DNA of 62,090 nucleotides from Bacillota bacterium (GCA_012838035.1 DUQB01000116.1:1-62090), one strand, 5' to 3'. Numbered from the stretch's first letter, positions 1 to 9,576 are shown. Translations and numbers: made by a program. The notes: generated by a model from the letters alone, not told the origin.

Positions 1-725
1 ACGGCACGCAAACGGTACGGTAAATATCGTATGCCGACTCTTTTCGCTAAGAATTCAATCGCGGCAGTCTGTTGCATGCTGGCTTTGATGGTCTTATCCA
101 CATTGGCCGTCTCGGCGTTAACCAAGCGGTTGATCCGGTTTTTCATGCCTTTTACAATGCGTATATTCTCCAACGCCAGCACAGCCTGATGCGCCTCGAC
201 CAAGCGTAAAAACTCTCCAATCTGTTCACCGTCTTTAATGTAGATGACATAGCCTTGTCTCTTTGGAGTGACCTGCGCTCTTACCCCCAATTCCTCCAGC
301 AGTTGCACCAGACGTTGGGCGCGCTTTCGGTCGCTGAGATTGATCTCCAGGTGATAGGTGCGATCAGGCGTGGTGATGGATCCCGAGGTGAGGAAGACGC
401 CGCGTAAAAAGGCACGTCGACAACAGCGTCGTGTGGGCAGACCATGTTCATCGGGCTGCACTACGACCGGAGGTTCCGTAAGTGATATTCGGTAGCGATA
501 TTGCCGTTTCTGCCGGCGTACCACCAGTGACGGACGATCAAAACCTACCCTCTTTAAGAGCAGAAGCAGTTTGCGAGCAATAGCGGCGCTGCTGTAATCA
601 ACCTCTAGAGTAGACTTGATGGAAGTATGCGTCAGCCCGGCGATTTCCGCTAAGCAACAACACTTCTTCTTAGGGATGATCCGTGTCAGTTCCTCACGTG
701 TTTTAGCAGAAAAAGGCAACGGCAT
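1..725 (-). CDS. whiA: WhiA, DNA-binding sporulation/division regulator (partial, 3' end cut)
   Basis: This open frame runs off the left window edge, so the ORF track omits it. About 241 codons are visible. The N-terminus (FSAKTREELTRI) and the later segment NRINRLVNAETANVDKTIKA match the WhiA family, which joins a LAGLIDADG-like fold to a C-terminal helix-turn-helix. The HTH lies outside the window. The start ATG at 725 has GAGAAGG eight bases upstream; an in-frame ATG at 749 lacks a ribosome site. WhiA controls division or sporulation genes in Gram-positive bacteria. It follows yvcK by 45 bp in the conserved rapZ-yvcK-whiA order, so it is probably cotranscribed. Confidence 0.93.
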   Translation of the reverse strand, partial: MPLPFSAKTREELTRIIPKKKCCCLAEIAGLTHTSIKSTLEVDYSSAAIARKLLLLLKRVGFDRPSLVVRRQKRQYRYRISLTEPPVVVQPDEHGLPTRRCCRRAFLRGVFLTSGSITTPDRTYHLEINLSDRKRAQRLVQLLEELGVRAQVTPKRQGYVIYIKDGEQIGEFLRLVEAHQAVLALENIRIVKGMKNRINRLVNAETANVDKTIKASMQQTAAIEFLAKRVGIRYLPYRLRA

Positions 726-770
726 TGCTCTAACCTTCTCATCCTTCATATCGTACGCACCACACAAGCG

Positions 771-2093
771 TCACTTACGGAAATTCAATAAGTAACGACG
801 TACACGATGATGCTTAGCCAGTTCGAGTACGGCTCCGGCAAGACGTTTAGGATCGTGACGCACCAGGTTCGACTCATTAATGAGCGGCCGCATGACTGGT
901 ATTGCCCCTAAGGCACGTACTTCCGCAGGGTCATTGACCACCGGATACGCGTCTTGGGCGCGATAACGTTTAGCCGATGCTTCGGCAATGGTTGTATTGT
1001 TCATTAGGCAGTAGTGCACGAAATTCGGTCCGACGTGATCCAGGACGGCACGCAAATGATCGGATGCCGTGTAGCCGGCGGTCTCCCCGGGCTGAGTCAT
1101 CACATTACATATGTAAACGCGCACCGCCGCCGATTTCCGGATCTCTTCCACCATCGAGGCGACCAGGAGGTTAGGCATAATGCTGGTATATAAACTGCCT
1201 GGTCCCAGCACAATGATGTCGGCTGCGGCAATCGCCTGCAAGGCTTCATCCAGCGGTTCAACGTCGTGTGGTTCAATAAACACGCGGCGAATGCGTTTAC
1301 CCTCCAGAGGAATGTGGCTCTCCCCCGTCACAACGCAGCCATCTGCATATTCGGCCTTGAGTACGACGGATTCCAACGTACTGGGCAGTACCTTCCCGCG
1401 TATGGCCAGCACCTTGGACGACAACTGGATGGCTTCATCAAAGTCACCGGCGATCTGGTTCATGGCCGTTATGAACAAGTTGCCGAAACTGTGCCCGGAA
1501 AGAGCGTTATCGCCGGGAAAACGGTACTGGAACAACTCTTGCATCAATGGCTCCGCATCCGCCAAAGCGACCAGGGTATTACGAATATCACCCGGCGGTA
1601 GGACGCCGAAGTCTTCTCTCAACCTGCCGGAGCTTCCGCCATCATCGGCCACGGTGACGATAGCTGTGATGTTACTAGTATACTCCTTCAGCCCTCGCAA
1701 CAATGTAGACAGTCCCGTACCGCCGCCTATGGCCACCACATGAGGCCCACGGCGCAGTAAACGGCGAGAGAACATAATATCCACCACGTTGTTCGCTCTG
1801 CCGGGATCGAGCTCAAAAAGCAGCGTACGTATTGTTTGCCGTATTCCTACCGAAGCAAGCGTTACGCCCATAAGCAGGAATACGATCGCCACAATCGTCG
1901 TCGCGAATGGTGGTAACCGTCCGGTCACTTGGTAAAGCAAGGCCAACACGTTGCGCTCAAAAAGAGTGAGAATTTCCACTCCGGCAAGCAGCCAAAAGCC
2001 CCCGCTGATAAGCATAATGCCGACGGCTAACAGGAGGACCCACCGCTTTACATTCATTCCCGGGTATAACCACTTTATGACCTGGAGTGACAT
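771..2093 (-). CDS. yvcK: YvcK/CofD-like protein, gluconeogenesis and cell-shape factor
   Basis: The protein has 440 residues. Two hydrophobic segments (about 18-40 and 62-82) precede the CofD-like Rossmann domain, which starts with GGGTGLS (123-129) and continues with VADDGGSSGRLREDFG and PPGDIRNTLVALA. YvcK binds UDP-sugars and is required on gluconeogenic substrates for normal cell shape and peptidoglycan synthesis in Bacillus. Many YvcK proteins lack the membrane-anchor N-terminus, so this is the long form. An internal ATG at codon 13 is a possible alternative start. It lies 49 bp after rapZ. Enzymatic activity is not established for the family in Bacillota. Confidence 0.93.
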   Translation of the reverse strand: MSLQVIKWLYPGMNVKRWVLLLAVGIMLISGGFWLLAGVEILTLFERNVLALLYQVTGRLPPFATTIVAIVFLLMGVTLASVGIRQTIRTLLFELDPGRANNVVDIMFSRRLLRRGPHVVAIGGGTGLSTLLRGLKEYTSNITAIVTVADDGGSSGRLREDFGVLPPGDIRNTLVALADAEPLMQELFQYRFPGDNALSGHSFGNLFITAMNQIAGDFDEAIQLSSKVLAIRGKVLPSTLESVVLKAEYADGCVVTGESHIPLEGKRIRRVFIEPHDVEPLDEALQAIAAADIIVLGPGSLYTSIMPNLLVASMVEEIRKSAAVRVYICNVMTQPGETAGYTASDHLRAVLDHVGPNFVHYCLMNNTTIAEASAKRYRAQDAYPVVNDPAEVRALGAIPVMRPLINESNLVRHDPKRLAGAVLELAKHHRVRRYLLNFRK

Positions 2094-2142
2094 TTCGCAT
2101 CCCTGCCGTTAACCAGATATTCTTCCTGAAAACGACGGTCAC

Positions 2143-3033
2143 TTAGACGACACTGTCGACATGTGATTGATCATCACTGATGTCTCGATGGTCGATGCGC
2201 GTTTGGTAACCCAACGAACGCACAAAATGACCAAGATTGTTTGCTACGGCCACCGAACGATGCTGGCCCCCGGTACATCCTACGCCGATGATGAGGTGCG
2301 TTTTCCCCTCGTTGACAAACTGCGGCAAAAGAAAGCTGAGCAAATCGGTGACTTTTTCCACAAACCGTTGAGTATTGGGCCAGCAAAACACGTACTCTTC
2401 CACCGCGGGATCATTACCCGTCAAAGGCTTTAGAGAAGCAACATAATGCGGATTAGGCAAAAAGCGCACGTCAAAGATCATGTCCGCATCGAGCGGTATG
2501 CCGTTTTTAAAGCCGAAGGAGACAATGGCCACTGAGAGCGACTCCGAATCGCGCTCCCCGAAAAAGCGTTTGATTTCCGCATGCATCTGTCGGGTACTCA
2601 TGTGTGTCGTATCTATAATGTGATGAGCCCTTCCCCGCACGCCTTCCAGCCTAAGGCGCTCCGTAGCCAAGCTGTCTACGATCCGGCCCTGCGGCGCCAG
2701 AGGATGTCTGCGCCGGGTCTCTTTGTAGCGCCGGACCAATGCTTCCTGCGATGCCTCCAGATAGAGAATCTGGTATGGAATAGCCTTACTTTCGAGTTCG
2801 TTGAGGGCTTCGAACAGCGAGTTAAAGAACTCACCACCACGGATATCGCATACAACCACCACTCGGTTGACACGCTCAGCTGACTGAACGCAGAGTTCGG
2901 CAAATTTCGGCACTAAAGCCGGTGGCAGGTTATCGACGCAAAAGTAACCCATATCTTCAAAGCAGCGCATGGCCTCCGATTTACCTGCGCCCGAAAGCCC
3001 AGTAATGATAACGAATTTCAGGTTTGCTGACAT
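2143..3033 (-). CDS. rapZ: RapZ, nucleotide-binding adapter (RNase adapter family)
   Basis: The 296-residue length is typical. The P-loop GLSGAGKS lies at residues 12-19, followed by CFEDMGYFCVDNLPP, and the C-terminal domain carries IGVGCTGGQHRSVAVAN. RapZ proteins bind nucleotides and, in Enterobacteria, sense glucosamine-6-phosphate and guide RNase E to small RNAs. In Bacillota (YvcJ) the family is linked to competence and UDP-GlcNAc sensing. The ATG start has GAGGTG five bases upstream. It sits between the PHP gene and yvcK in one probable operon. Confidence 0.95.
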   Translation of the reverse strand: MSANLKFVIITGLSGAGKSEAMRCFEDMGYFCVDNLPPALVPKFAELCVQSAERVNRVVVVCDIRGGEFFNSLFEALNELESKAIPYQILYLEASQEALVRRYKETRRRHPLAPQGRIVDSLATERLRLEGVRGRAHHIIDTTHMSTRQMHAEIKRFFGERDSESLSVAIVSFGFKNGIPLDADMIFDVRFLPNPHYVASLKPLTGNDPAVEEYVFCWPNTQRFVEKVTDLLSFLLPQFVNEGKTHLIIGVGCTGGQHRSVAVANNLGHFVRSLGYQTRIDHRDISDDQSHVDSVV

Positions 3034-3126
3034 ATCGGCACCTCAGCCATTGCTCCTAACAGAGCGTCTAGATAGAGTGACCTGTCTCACATCAACCGAC
3101 GGAAGCTGACCGCTACGAAAGATTCC

Positions 3127-3888
3127 TTATCTTCTGCGCCATTCCCTGCCCTGCGGCGAGACATTTAGTATTTGCTGCGGATCCAGCCCTGCCTGCCGAG
3201 CCAAATTCCACCCAGCCGTCAGATCGCCTACTCGCCTCGGTTCGTGCGCATCGCTGCCTATGGCGAAGAGGACGCCGGTTTCAGCTGCTCGCCTTAGATA
3301 ATCACAGGTGGTATGCCGGTGTCCGCTGTTGATTTCCATAGCCGTGCCCGTCACAACGCAGGCTTTTGCTAATTCCCGCGTGTCGATGGGCAAACGATAG
3401 CCCGGATGCGTTACAATATGCACGCGATTGCGATGAACGGCCGCCACCAGCATATCCGTATTCTTCACCAAAGCTTGTCGTTCACCCTGCCGGCAAACTT
3501 TGGCCATAATATTACTATACGCGATCGGCATGGCCCGCCAAAGCGAGCGCGGCTTCACCAAAATATGCAAGCCTATAAGCAGTAGATCAAAAACGTCCTG
3601 CATCGGCAGGGGGATATCGATGGTTCCATCGGTATCAATGACGTTGGCCTCAGCGGCATACAACACCTTCACACCTGATACCTGCCGTTTGGCCTCCTCA
3701 ATGTCGCTGCGGATACAGGCAAATGTATCGAGGTTCCCTACACCTACGCCAAAAAGATTGGCCGGACCGTGATCAGCTATTGCAATCTCCTTCAGCCCGC
3801 GACGCTGTGCGGCATACGCATTGTCCAGCACTGTCCCCACACCATGACTATAGCATGTATGCGTGTGCCAATCGGCATAGAAACGCAA
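3127..3888 (-). CDS. PHP-domain metal-dependent phosphoesterase
   Basis: The 253-residue protein begins FYADWHTHTCYSHG, the first PHP metal motif (HxH at 8-10). It continues with IADHGP, EINSGH and IGSDAHEP, covering the usual PHP metal ligands. It resembles stand-alone YcdX/HisJ-type phosphatases; the substrate cannot be read from sequence. The start is TTG, chosen because AAGGAGGTG lies upstream and the HTH motif must sit near the N-terminus. It lies 27 bp after the debranching enzyme gene and 93 bp before rapZ. A PHP gene ahead of rapZ-yvcK-whiA recurs in Clostridia as I recall, so the context supports the call. Confidence 0.85.
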   Translation of the reverse strand: MRFYADWHTHTCYSHGVGTVLDNAYAAQRRGLKEIAIADHGPANLFGVGVGNLDTFACIRSDIEEAKRQVSGVKVLYAAEANVIDTDGTIDIPLPMQDVFDLLLIGLHILVKPRSLWRAMPIAYSNIMAKVCRQGERQALVKNTDMLVAAVHRNRVHIVTHPGYRLPIDTRELAKACVVTGTAMEINSGHRHTTCDYLRRAAETGVLFAIGSDAHEPRRVGDLTAGWNLARQAGLDPQQILNVSPQGREWRRR

Positions 3889-3915
3889 TTAGTAAACCAC
3901 CTCCTTCCGCGGGCT

Positions 3916-5928
3916 CTACAAATCAAGCTCCAGAGGCGCTCGAGCGAACTCTTCCGCCCATAAACGCAACAGTTCCGCCACACTCCAGGCTTGAGCCGGA
4001 CACCCTGCCGGCAAATGAGGCGAATCGCCGGAAAAGATCTCTGAGATGTGACCTAAGCCTGCTTGTTCTAAATGATCGAACAGCGGCGCCAACAAGAGGC
4101 GTGCCTGGTTCAGCTGCCGTCGCCCCGCACCGTGCGTCTTAATGTAGGCAGAGATAAACGGCCCCATCAGCCAGGCCCAGACCGTCCCTTGGTGATAAGC
4201 GCCATCGCGCTGCCATTGATCTCCTGCATACACGCCGCGGTACCGGGTATCTGTAGCGGCCAGCGAGCGTATCCCCATGGGAGTGAGGAGTTCTTGCCAT
4301 ACTCTTCTTACCGCCCGTACGGCGTCTTTACCGGTAAAAACAGGGTATGGCAAACTCATGGCAAAGAGTTGATTAGGCCGCAGACTGGCATCGACCTGAC
4401 CTGCAGCGTCAACTACGTCCGCCAGGTAGTCCCGTTCGGCATCCCAAAAGGTGGCGGCGAAATGTCGTTTGGTCAGTTCCGCCTGTTCATAACACAAAGT
4501 GCTGAAACGCTTATCCCAGCGCGAACAAAGCGCAGCCGCACTGCGCAACGCGTTGTACCAAAGAGCGCTGATCTCCACAGGAAAACCTTGCCGCGGAGTG
4601 ACTACCCAATCACCGACCTTCGCATCCATCCAAGTCAACTGCGTATTTGCTGCGCCGGCATGGACCAATCCCCGTTTGTCCACTTGGATATTGAACCTGG
4701 TTCCCGCCAGATACCCGGTAATAATGGCTTTGATGACGGGCCAAATCGGCTCCAAGTCGGCCGGAGAGTTAGTATGGGTTACATAGCGCTCACAGGCATA
4801 AATAAACCAAAGCGCGGCATCTACGGTATTATACTCCGGTGTGCTATGCCGATCGGGAAAGCGATTGGGAATCAAACCATCCTGGGCGGCTGCGGCAAAG
4901 GTCTTTAAGGTGGAAAGAGCTTCCTCTGCACGCCCTGTAGCTAGCAGAAGACCGGGCAAAGCAATCATGGTGTCTCTGCCCCAATCGGTAAACCACGGAT
5001 ATCCGGCAATAATACTTGTCGTCCTGCCGCGCCGGATCACAAAGGCATCGGCAGCCAGCGTCAGTAGGGCTGCGACTCCCGGCGGATGTTGCGCTAACGC
5101 CAACAAGCGTTCTTGCTCTTCCGCTACACGCGTAAACGCTTGCCGTCCGTATGCTTCCACACCGGCGGCTGATGCAGCGTAATCTGGTTCTTCCGCCGTG
5201 ATCACCAGGTAGATATCTCTATCCCAGTTGGTGAACGTGATCCGCCCCGGTGCGAACAGATCTTCTTCATCATCCAAACCGCGGGCAGATTCAGCCGGAT
5301 ACCGCACATTCTCATACCAGACTTCTTCTGGAGAAAACTCCCCTGCATTGCAACCTAGCCAAGTCGTCGGCATATCTGCAGCGGAGGAAACGATTAGACA
5401 CTGATTCTTTTGAGATACATGGAAACATTCCGGAGTGGCCCGACGCGTAGCATGGTAGTCTCTACCGGCAAAGAGCGGACGTATCACCAGTTGCATGTTC
5501 TTCCCGTCTCCTGCCGCCAAACGGTAGCGCACCACTGTGGTATTGGCGCCTTTAACCATGGTAAGCTGTTTTTCGATAATCCAATCACCGGCTGTATAGA
5601 TCCATGTTGGGTATGGATACGGCGTGAAACGGTGCAGATGGGTATAACCCTGAGGGTGAATCACGTCGTCGGGATACCAAGCTGCGCCTAAAGACCAGCT
5701 TCGGTCGCCTTGCCGGACTTCCTCCAGCAGTTGGGCTAGTAGTACAAAGCGGTTTTCAACCTTCGGGGCCGCCAACAAAACGGCATGGTACCGCCGGGTG
5801 TTGATGCCGCCTACCGTACCCGAGGCAAAACCGCCTAATCCATTGGTAGAGAGCCACTCGTAGGTTACAGCCTGTTGGGGTTGTTGCACGGATGGTCCGG
5901 AAACAGCAATTTGTCGCAATGCGGTCAC
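3916..5928 (-). CDS. Amylo-alpha-1,6-glucosidase-type glycogen debranching enzyme
   Basis: The protein has 670 residues. The N-terminal domain contains WLSTNGLGGFASGTVGGINTRRYHA, typical of the GDE_N domain. The C-terminal alpha/alpha barrel contains YPWFTDWGRDTMIALPGLLL, NTVDAALWFIYACERY, LRPNQLFAMSLPYPV and YHQGTVWAWLMGPF, as in GH133 debranching enzymes. It should hydrolyse alpha-1,6 branch points of glycogen or related glucans in the cytosol. The start is annotated as GTG with a weak ribosome site, so the exact N-terminus is uncertain. No other glycogen gene is in the window. The 27 bp gap to the PHP gene suggests cotranscription with the rapZ-yvcK-whiA group. Confidence 0.9.
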   Translation of the reverse strand: MTALRQIAVSGPSVQQPQQAVTYEWLSTNGLGGFASGTVGGINTRRYHAVLLAAPKVENRFVLLAQLLEEVRQGDRSWSLGAAWYPDDVIHPQGYTHLHRFTPYPYPTWIYTAGDWIIEKQLTMVKGANTTVVRYRLAAGDGKNMQLVIRPLFAGRDYHATRRATPECFHVSQKNQCLIVSSAADMPTTWLGCNAGEFSPEEVWYENVRYPAESARGLDDEEDLFAPGRITFTNWDRDIYLVITAEEPDYAASAAGVEAYGRQAFTRVAEEQERLLALAQHPPGVAALLTLAADAFVIRRGRTTSIIAGYPWFTDWGRDTMIALPGLLLATGRAEEALSTLKTFAAAAQDGLIPNRFPDRHSTPEYNTVDAALWFIYACERYVTHTNSPADLEPIWPVIKAIITGYLAGTRFNIQVDKRGLVHAGAANTQLTWMDAKVGDWVVTPRQGFPVEISALWYNALRSAAALCSRWDKRFSTLCYEQAELTKRHFAATFWDAERDYLADVVDAAGQVDASLRPNQLFAMSLPYPVFTGKDAVRAVRRVWQELLTPMGIRSLAATDTRYRGVYAGDQWQRDGAYHQGTVWAWLMGPFISAYIKTHGAGRRQLNQARLLLAPLFDHLEQAGLGHISEIFSGDSPHLPAGCPAQAWSVAELLRLWAEEFARAPLELDL

Positions 5929-6024
5929 ACATCCTTACGAGATTCAATTAGGCAACCTGGTGATGCGATAAGGGCACCCCAGATTAGGCTTTGCCATTCG
6001 CGGTCAGAAATTGCGCTATACGGC

Positions 6025-6053
6025 AAAGAAGGCGCCTCACGTCCGAGGCGCCC
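6025..6053 (-). terminator. Intrinsic terminator of lpdA
   Basis: GGCGCCTC and GAGGCGCC form a perfect 8-bp stem with a 6-base loop. On the minus strand TTCTTT follows the hairpin. It lies just beyond the lpdA stop and ahead of the debranching enzyme gene, separating the two units. Confidence 0.7.
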
Positions 6054-6100
6054 TTTCATCACTCATTATTCATCTTTCGTCATAGGTGATTCTACCTGCG

Positions 6101-7492
6101 CTAAGCATGGATAGTCTGGTTGTTGATCCCCTCGGCAGCTTCCAAAACCGCCTCGGCCAAAGTGGGGTGGGCATGTATGGTGCGCGTCAGGTGATTTACA
6201 GTAAGTTGGTTGCGAACTGCCAAAGCCAGCTCCGCAATTAAATTGGACGCTTGGTCGCCGATAATATGCGCGCCTACTATCTGTTGATTATCTTTGCGAG
6301 CGATAATTTTGACAAAACCTGCCGTATGACCCGCAGCCACTGCTTTCCCGCTTGCCATAAACGAAAACTTGGCGCTGACGATCTCCATACCGGCCTCAGC
6401 CGCGGATTCCACGGTCACCCCCACGGCCGCAACCTCCGGAGTGGTGAATACTACCGCCGGTACCGCACTATAATCCATCACTTCCTGCGCATCGCCTAAA
6501 CATTGATGCGCGGCGACAATGCCTTGGTACGAGGCTACATGCGCCAGTTTCCATGGTGAGCTACAGGCATCGCCGACAGCATAGATGTGCGGAACCGCGG
6601 TTTGCATACGATCATCGACGATGATTTCGGCTTTTTCGTTTACACTCAAACCGGCCTTCTCCAGGTTGAGACCGGTCGTGTTAGCCCGTCGTCCGACGGC
6701 CACCAGTACTATATCGCCGGAAACGGACTTCCCGTTTTCCATCTGTACGGTAACCTGCATGTCATCCTTAACGACTTCAGACACCTTAACGCCTGTAAGC
6801 AGCTTGATACCTTGTCGTTTCAGATAACTCGCCAACTGCCGTACCAGTTCCTTATCCATCTGCGGTAGAATGGTAGGCAGCGCTTCAACCACGGTTACCT
6901 GCGTACCTAAACTCTGAAAAATGGAAGCGTATTCACAGCCGATGACGCCTCCGCCGATAATCACCATAGAGCGCGGTAACTTATCGAGATGGAGCAACTC
7001 ATCGGAAGTCACAACACGACTACCGTCATAGGCAAAAGCGGGAAACACCATAGGTTTGCTGCCCGGAGCCAGGATGAACTTATCAGCGGTGACGATGGTG
7101 GTTTGACCTGCCGCTTGTACACTAAGCGTATGTGGATCGTTGAAAGCGGCCCTACCTTGTATGCAGGTGATCTTACGCTTGCGCATAAGATACTCGATAC
7201 CCTGCACCAAGCGATCCACCACGCCTTTGGTGCGAGATATCATGGCTGGGAAGTCTATTTGCACGTCTCCGACGATGATGCCGTATTCTGCGGCCTGCTT
7301 TACGGCCAAGTACTTCTCAACGCTCGCCACCAACGCCTTAGTGGGAATGCATCCTCGGTTAAGGCATGTGCCGCCGATTTTATCACGCTCGATCAAACAT
7401 ACACGCGCCCCCAGTTGCGCTGCACGAATGGCAGCCACATATCCGCCCGGGCCGGCTCCTACTACAGCGACGTCAAAATGGCTCGATTCCAT
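6101..7492 (-). CDS. lpdA: Dihydrolipoamide dehydrogenase (E3)
   Basis: The 463-residue protein shows the FAD motif VVGAGPGGYVAAIRAAQLG, the redox disulfide in GGTCLNRGCIPTK, the NAD motif VIIGGGVIGCEYASIF, the AVGDA FAD motif and the C-terminal HAHPTLAEAVLEAAEG with the catalytic His. It reoxidises dihydrolipoyl groups of 2-oxoacid dehydrogenases (or the glycine cleavage H protein) with NAD+. E2 and E1-beta are encoded about 54 kb away in the same window, so this is the likely E3 partner. GAGG lies seven bases before the ATG. It has its own consensus promoter and a terminator, so it is monocistronic. Confidence 0.95.
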   Translation of the reverse strand: MESSHFDVAVVGAGPGGYVAAIRAAQLGARVCLIERDKIGGTCLNRGCIPTKALVASVEKYLAVKQAAEYGIIVGDVQIDFPAMISRTKGVVDRLVQGIEYLMRKRKITCIQGRAAFNDPHTLSVQAAGQTTIVTADKFILAPGSKPMVFPAFAYDGSRVVTSDELLHLDKLPRSMVIIGGGVIGCEYASIFQSLGTQVTVVEALPTILPQMDKELVRQLASYLKRQGIKLLTGVKVSEVVKDDMQVTVQMENGKSVSGDIVLVAVGRRANTTGLNLEKAGLSVNEKAEIIVDDRMQTAVPHIYAVGDACSSPWKLAHVASYQGIVAAHQCLGDAQEVMDYSAVPAVVFTTPEVAAVGVTVESAAEAGMEIVSAKFSFMASGKAVAAGHTAGFVKIIARKDNQQIVGAHIIGDQASNLIAELALAVRNQLTVNHLTRTIHAHPTLAEAVLEAAEGINNQTIHA

Positions 7493-7523
7493 GCTTCAAC
7501 CTCGCTTCCTTATCAGTCAACTC

Positions 7524-7553
7524 ATTATAGCTAGGCCTTTACAACACTGTCAA
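7524..7553 (-). promoter_or_regulatory. lpdA promoter
   Basis: On the minus strand TTGACA (7548-7553), an 18-base spacer and TATAAT (7524-7529) form a full consensus sigma-A promoter about 30 bp ahead of the lpdA start codon. Confidence 0.8.
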
Positions 7554-7592
7554 ACAAAGGTCGACTTACCATATGACCGCCTTACCGCCCCT

Positions 7593-7647
7593 GTTTGACA
7601 AATAAGATGACACATAGTTGACACCTGCTCTACACGCCTGATAGAAT
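7593..7647 (+). promoter_or_regulatory. glnR-glnA promoter with TGACA repeats
   Basis: TTGACA (7618-7623), an 18-base spacer and TAGAAT (7642-7647) precede the glnR-like gene. Three TGACA words (starting 7596, 7608 and 7619) are spaced 12 and 11 bases apart across and upstream of the -35. GTTTGACA (7593-7600) mirrors TGTCAAAC (7548-7555) at the lpdA promoter. The repeats are candidate operator sites for the adjacent MerR regulator, but I found no match to the Bacillus GlnR/TnrA consensus TGTNAN7TNACA. Confidence 0.65.
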
Positions 7648-7718
7648 GGCTTAAACCTACTTGCATCATGACGACGAGAAAACCGGCTTCTCGCGCTCAA
7701 AACGGAGGAGGTTGCCAG

Positions 7719-8144
7719 ATGGGACCGGTGGAAAAAGATGTTCCTTTGTATCCAATCGGCATTGTGCAAGAACTTGTCGATCTCTCCGGCCGACAGATAC
7801 GCTATTATGAGAAGAAGGGGTTGATTTCTCCCGGTCGTACCAAAGGTAATCAACGTTTGTACAGCCAGAACGATATCGATGCCTTATCACGCATCAAACA
7901 GCTGATGGCGGAAGGACTGACACTAGAGGGCGTTCGGCAACAGCTTGAGGCAAATAAGGCAGGTATGCCCACTACGTCTGAACAACCGGACGCGATCGTT
8001 GCTAAGAGCCCGACACTAATGCGCTCCCAATTGGTCAGTCAGATAGACTCTCTCTATCCTGTGCGCAACCAAGCCGCACTGGTCCGCCTACTTGCGGCAC
8101 GGCGCGCCCTAAAAGACGAAAACGAACACCAAAGAACCACTTGA
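7719..8144 (+). CDS. glnR: MerR-family regulator, GlnR-like
   Basis: The protein has 141 residues from the ATG at 7719, where GGAGGAGG lies seven bases upstream. The track start at 7668 would place the promoter-proximal leader in the protein. A MerR helix-turn-helix spans about residues 10-80 ([39 protein letters not shown]). The short C-terminal tail lacks metal-binding cysteines, as in GlnR. GlnR represses glutamine synthetase and nitrogen genes when glutamine is abundant, through feedback-inhibited GlnA. Its position 37 bp upstream of glnA is the main functional evidence. Confidence 0.85.
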   Translation: MGPVEKDVPLYPIGIVQELVDLSGRQIRYYEKKGLISPGRTKGNQRLYSQNDIDALSRIKQLMAEGLTLEGVRQQLEANKAGMPTTSEQPDAIVAKSPTLMRSQLVSQIDSLYPVRNQAALVRLLAARRALKDENEHQRTT

Positions 8145-8181
8145 TCCGACACAGTATGTTTTACACTTAGGAGGTACGTTT

Positions 8182-9519
8182 TTGGTCCGCTTTACAAAAG
8201 AGGATATTCTACGCCTTGCCGAAGAACAGCATGTAAAATTCGTGCGCCTACAGTTTACCGATATCTTGGGTATATTAAAAAACGTCGCTATTCCAGTCAG
8301 CCAACTCGAGAGAGCCTTGGCGAACGAGATAATGTTTGACGGTTCATCTATCGAAGGCTTCACGCGTATTGAAGAATCGGACATGAATCTGCGTCCCGAT
8401 TACAATACATACACCACTTTTCCCTGGCGCAACGGCGGACGCGGTAGTGTGGCGCGCCTGATCTGCGACGTTTATCTGCCGAATAATGAGCCGTTTCCCG
8501 GTGACCCGCGCTATGTACTCAAGCAGGTGTTGGCCGAGGCTGAAAGCCTAGGGTTTAACGTGATGGTAGGTCCGGAGTGCGAGTTTTTTCTCTTCCGAAG
8601 AGACCCCGAAGGCCGTCCCATCCCTATCACGCACGACGAAGCCGGGTATTTCGACTTAGGCCCCGTGGACAAGGGTGAAGATTCCCGTCGGGACATCGTT
8701 CTCGCACTGGAAGAGATGGGTTTCGAAGTGGAGACGTCGCACCATGAAGTAGCGCAAGGCCAACATGAAATCGACTTCAAGTACGACGATGCCCTAACCG
8801 CAGCAGACCAAGTGGCGACGTTCAAGTTTGTTACACGCATTGTCGCCAGCAACCACGATTTGCATGCCACGTTCATGCCTAAACCTTTGTTCGGCGTATG
8901 CGGCAGTGGTATGCACACGAACATCTCGCTATTTACGGCAGGCGGACAAAATGCTTTTTACGATCCGGAGATGCCGTTTCAGCTTTCGCAAGTCTGTCGC
9001 TGGTTTATCGGCGGCATGTTGGCTCATGCTCCGGGATATACCCTGATTACCAACCCCTTGGTGAACTCGTATAAACGATTGGTTCCCGGGTATGAAGCGC
9101 CTTGTTATATCTCGTGGTCGGCGCAAAACCGCAGCGCATTGATTCGCATTCCCTCGAGTCGGGGAAAAGGGACGCGTGTGGAATTGCGATCGCCGGATCC
9201 GGCCTGCAACCCCTATTTAGCCTTTGCCGCCGTCATAGCCGCCGGTTTGGACGGTATACGCAACAAAATTGAACCGCCTGAATCCTTGAATAGAAATATC
9301 TATACGATGTCGCCCGAAGCTCGTGCTGCAGCAGGAGTCGCGAACTTGCCCGGCTCTTTAGCGGAAGCCATCGATGCCTTCGAACGTGATGAAGTGATTA
9401 AAGCCGCTTTAGGGCCGCATATCGTCGATCTACTTCTCGAGGCTAAGCATATTGAATGGGATGTGTATCGCAGCCAAGTGCATAGTTGGGAACTCGACCA
9501 GTACCTAGGCGTATTCTAG
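8182..9519 (+). CDS. glnA: Glutamine synthetase, type I
   Basis: The 445-residue length and sequence fit GSI-alpha of Bacillota. Visible motifs are [10 protein letters not shown], the ATP/glutamate site [17 protein letters not shown], and [33 protein letters not shown]. It lacks the inserts of the adenylylated GSI-beta type, which fits feedback control through GlnR. The start is TTG at 8182 with AGGAGG seven bases upstream. It forms a two-gene unit with the MerR regulator. Confidence 0.96.
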   Translation: MVRFTKEDILRLAEEQHVKFVRLQFTDILGILKNVAIPVSQLERALANEIMFDGSSIEGFTRIEESDMNLRPDYNTYTTFPWRNGGRGSVARLICDVYLPNNEPFPGDPRYVLKQVLAEAESLGFNVMVGPECEFFLFRRDPEGRPIPITHDEAGYFDLGPVDKGEDSRRDIVLALEEMGFEVETSHHEVAQGQHEIDFKYDDALTAADQVATFKFVTRIVASNHDLHATFMPKPLFGVCGSGMHTNISLFTAGGQNAFYDPEMPFQLSQVCRWFIGGMLAHAPGYTLITNPLVNSYKRLVPGYEAPCYISWSAQNRSALIRIPSSRGKGTRVELRSPDPACNPYLAFAAVIAAGLDGIRNKIEPPESLNRNIYTMSPEARAAAGVANLPGSLAEAIDAFERDEVIKAALGPHIVDLLLEAKHIEWDVYRSQVHSWELDQYLGVF

Positions 9520-9525
9520 AAGTGT

Positions 9526-9576
9526 GGCAATGCGAGCACTCGCAAACCCGCATGGTCGGCGGGTACTCGCATTGCC
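9526..9576. terminator. Large hairpin between convergent glnA and alr
   Basis: GGCAATGCGAG (9526-9536) pairs perfectly with CTCGCATTGCC (9566-9576), and ACCCGC/GCGGGT form an inner stem. There is no clear T-tract on either strand. It sits between convergent stop codons and probably ends transcription or stabilises 3' ends for both genes. Confidence 0.55.

Noticed and set aside
1180-1743. Long plus-strand ORF opposite yvcK and similar shadow ORFs
   Set aside because: They lie antisense inside well-recognised genes and show no family motifs.
7540-7660. Bacillus-type GlnR/TnrA site (TGTNAN7TNACA)
   Set aside because: TGACA repeats are present but no window matches the consensus on either strand.
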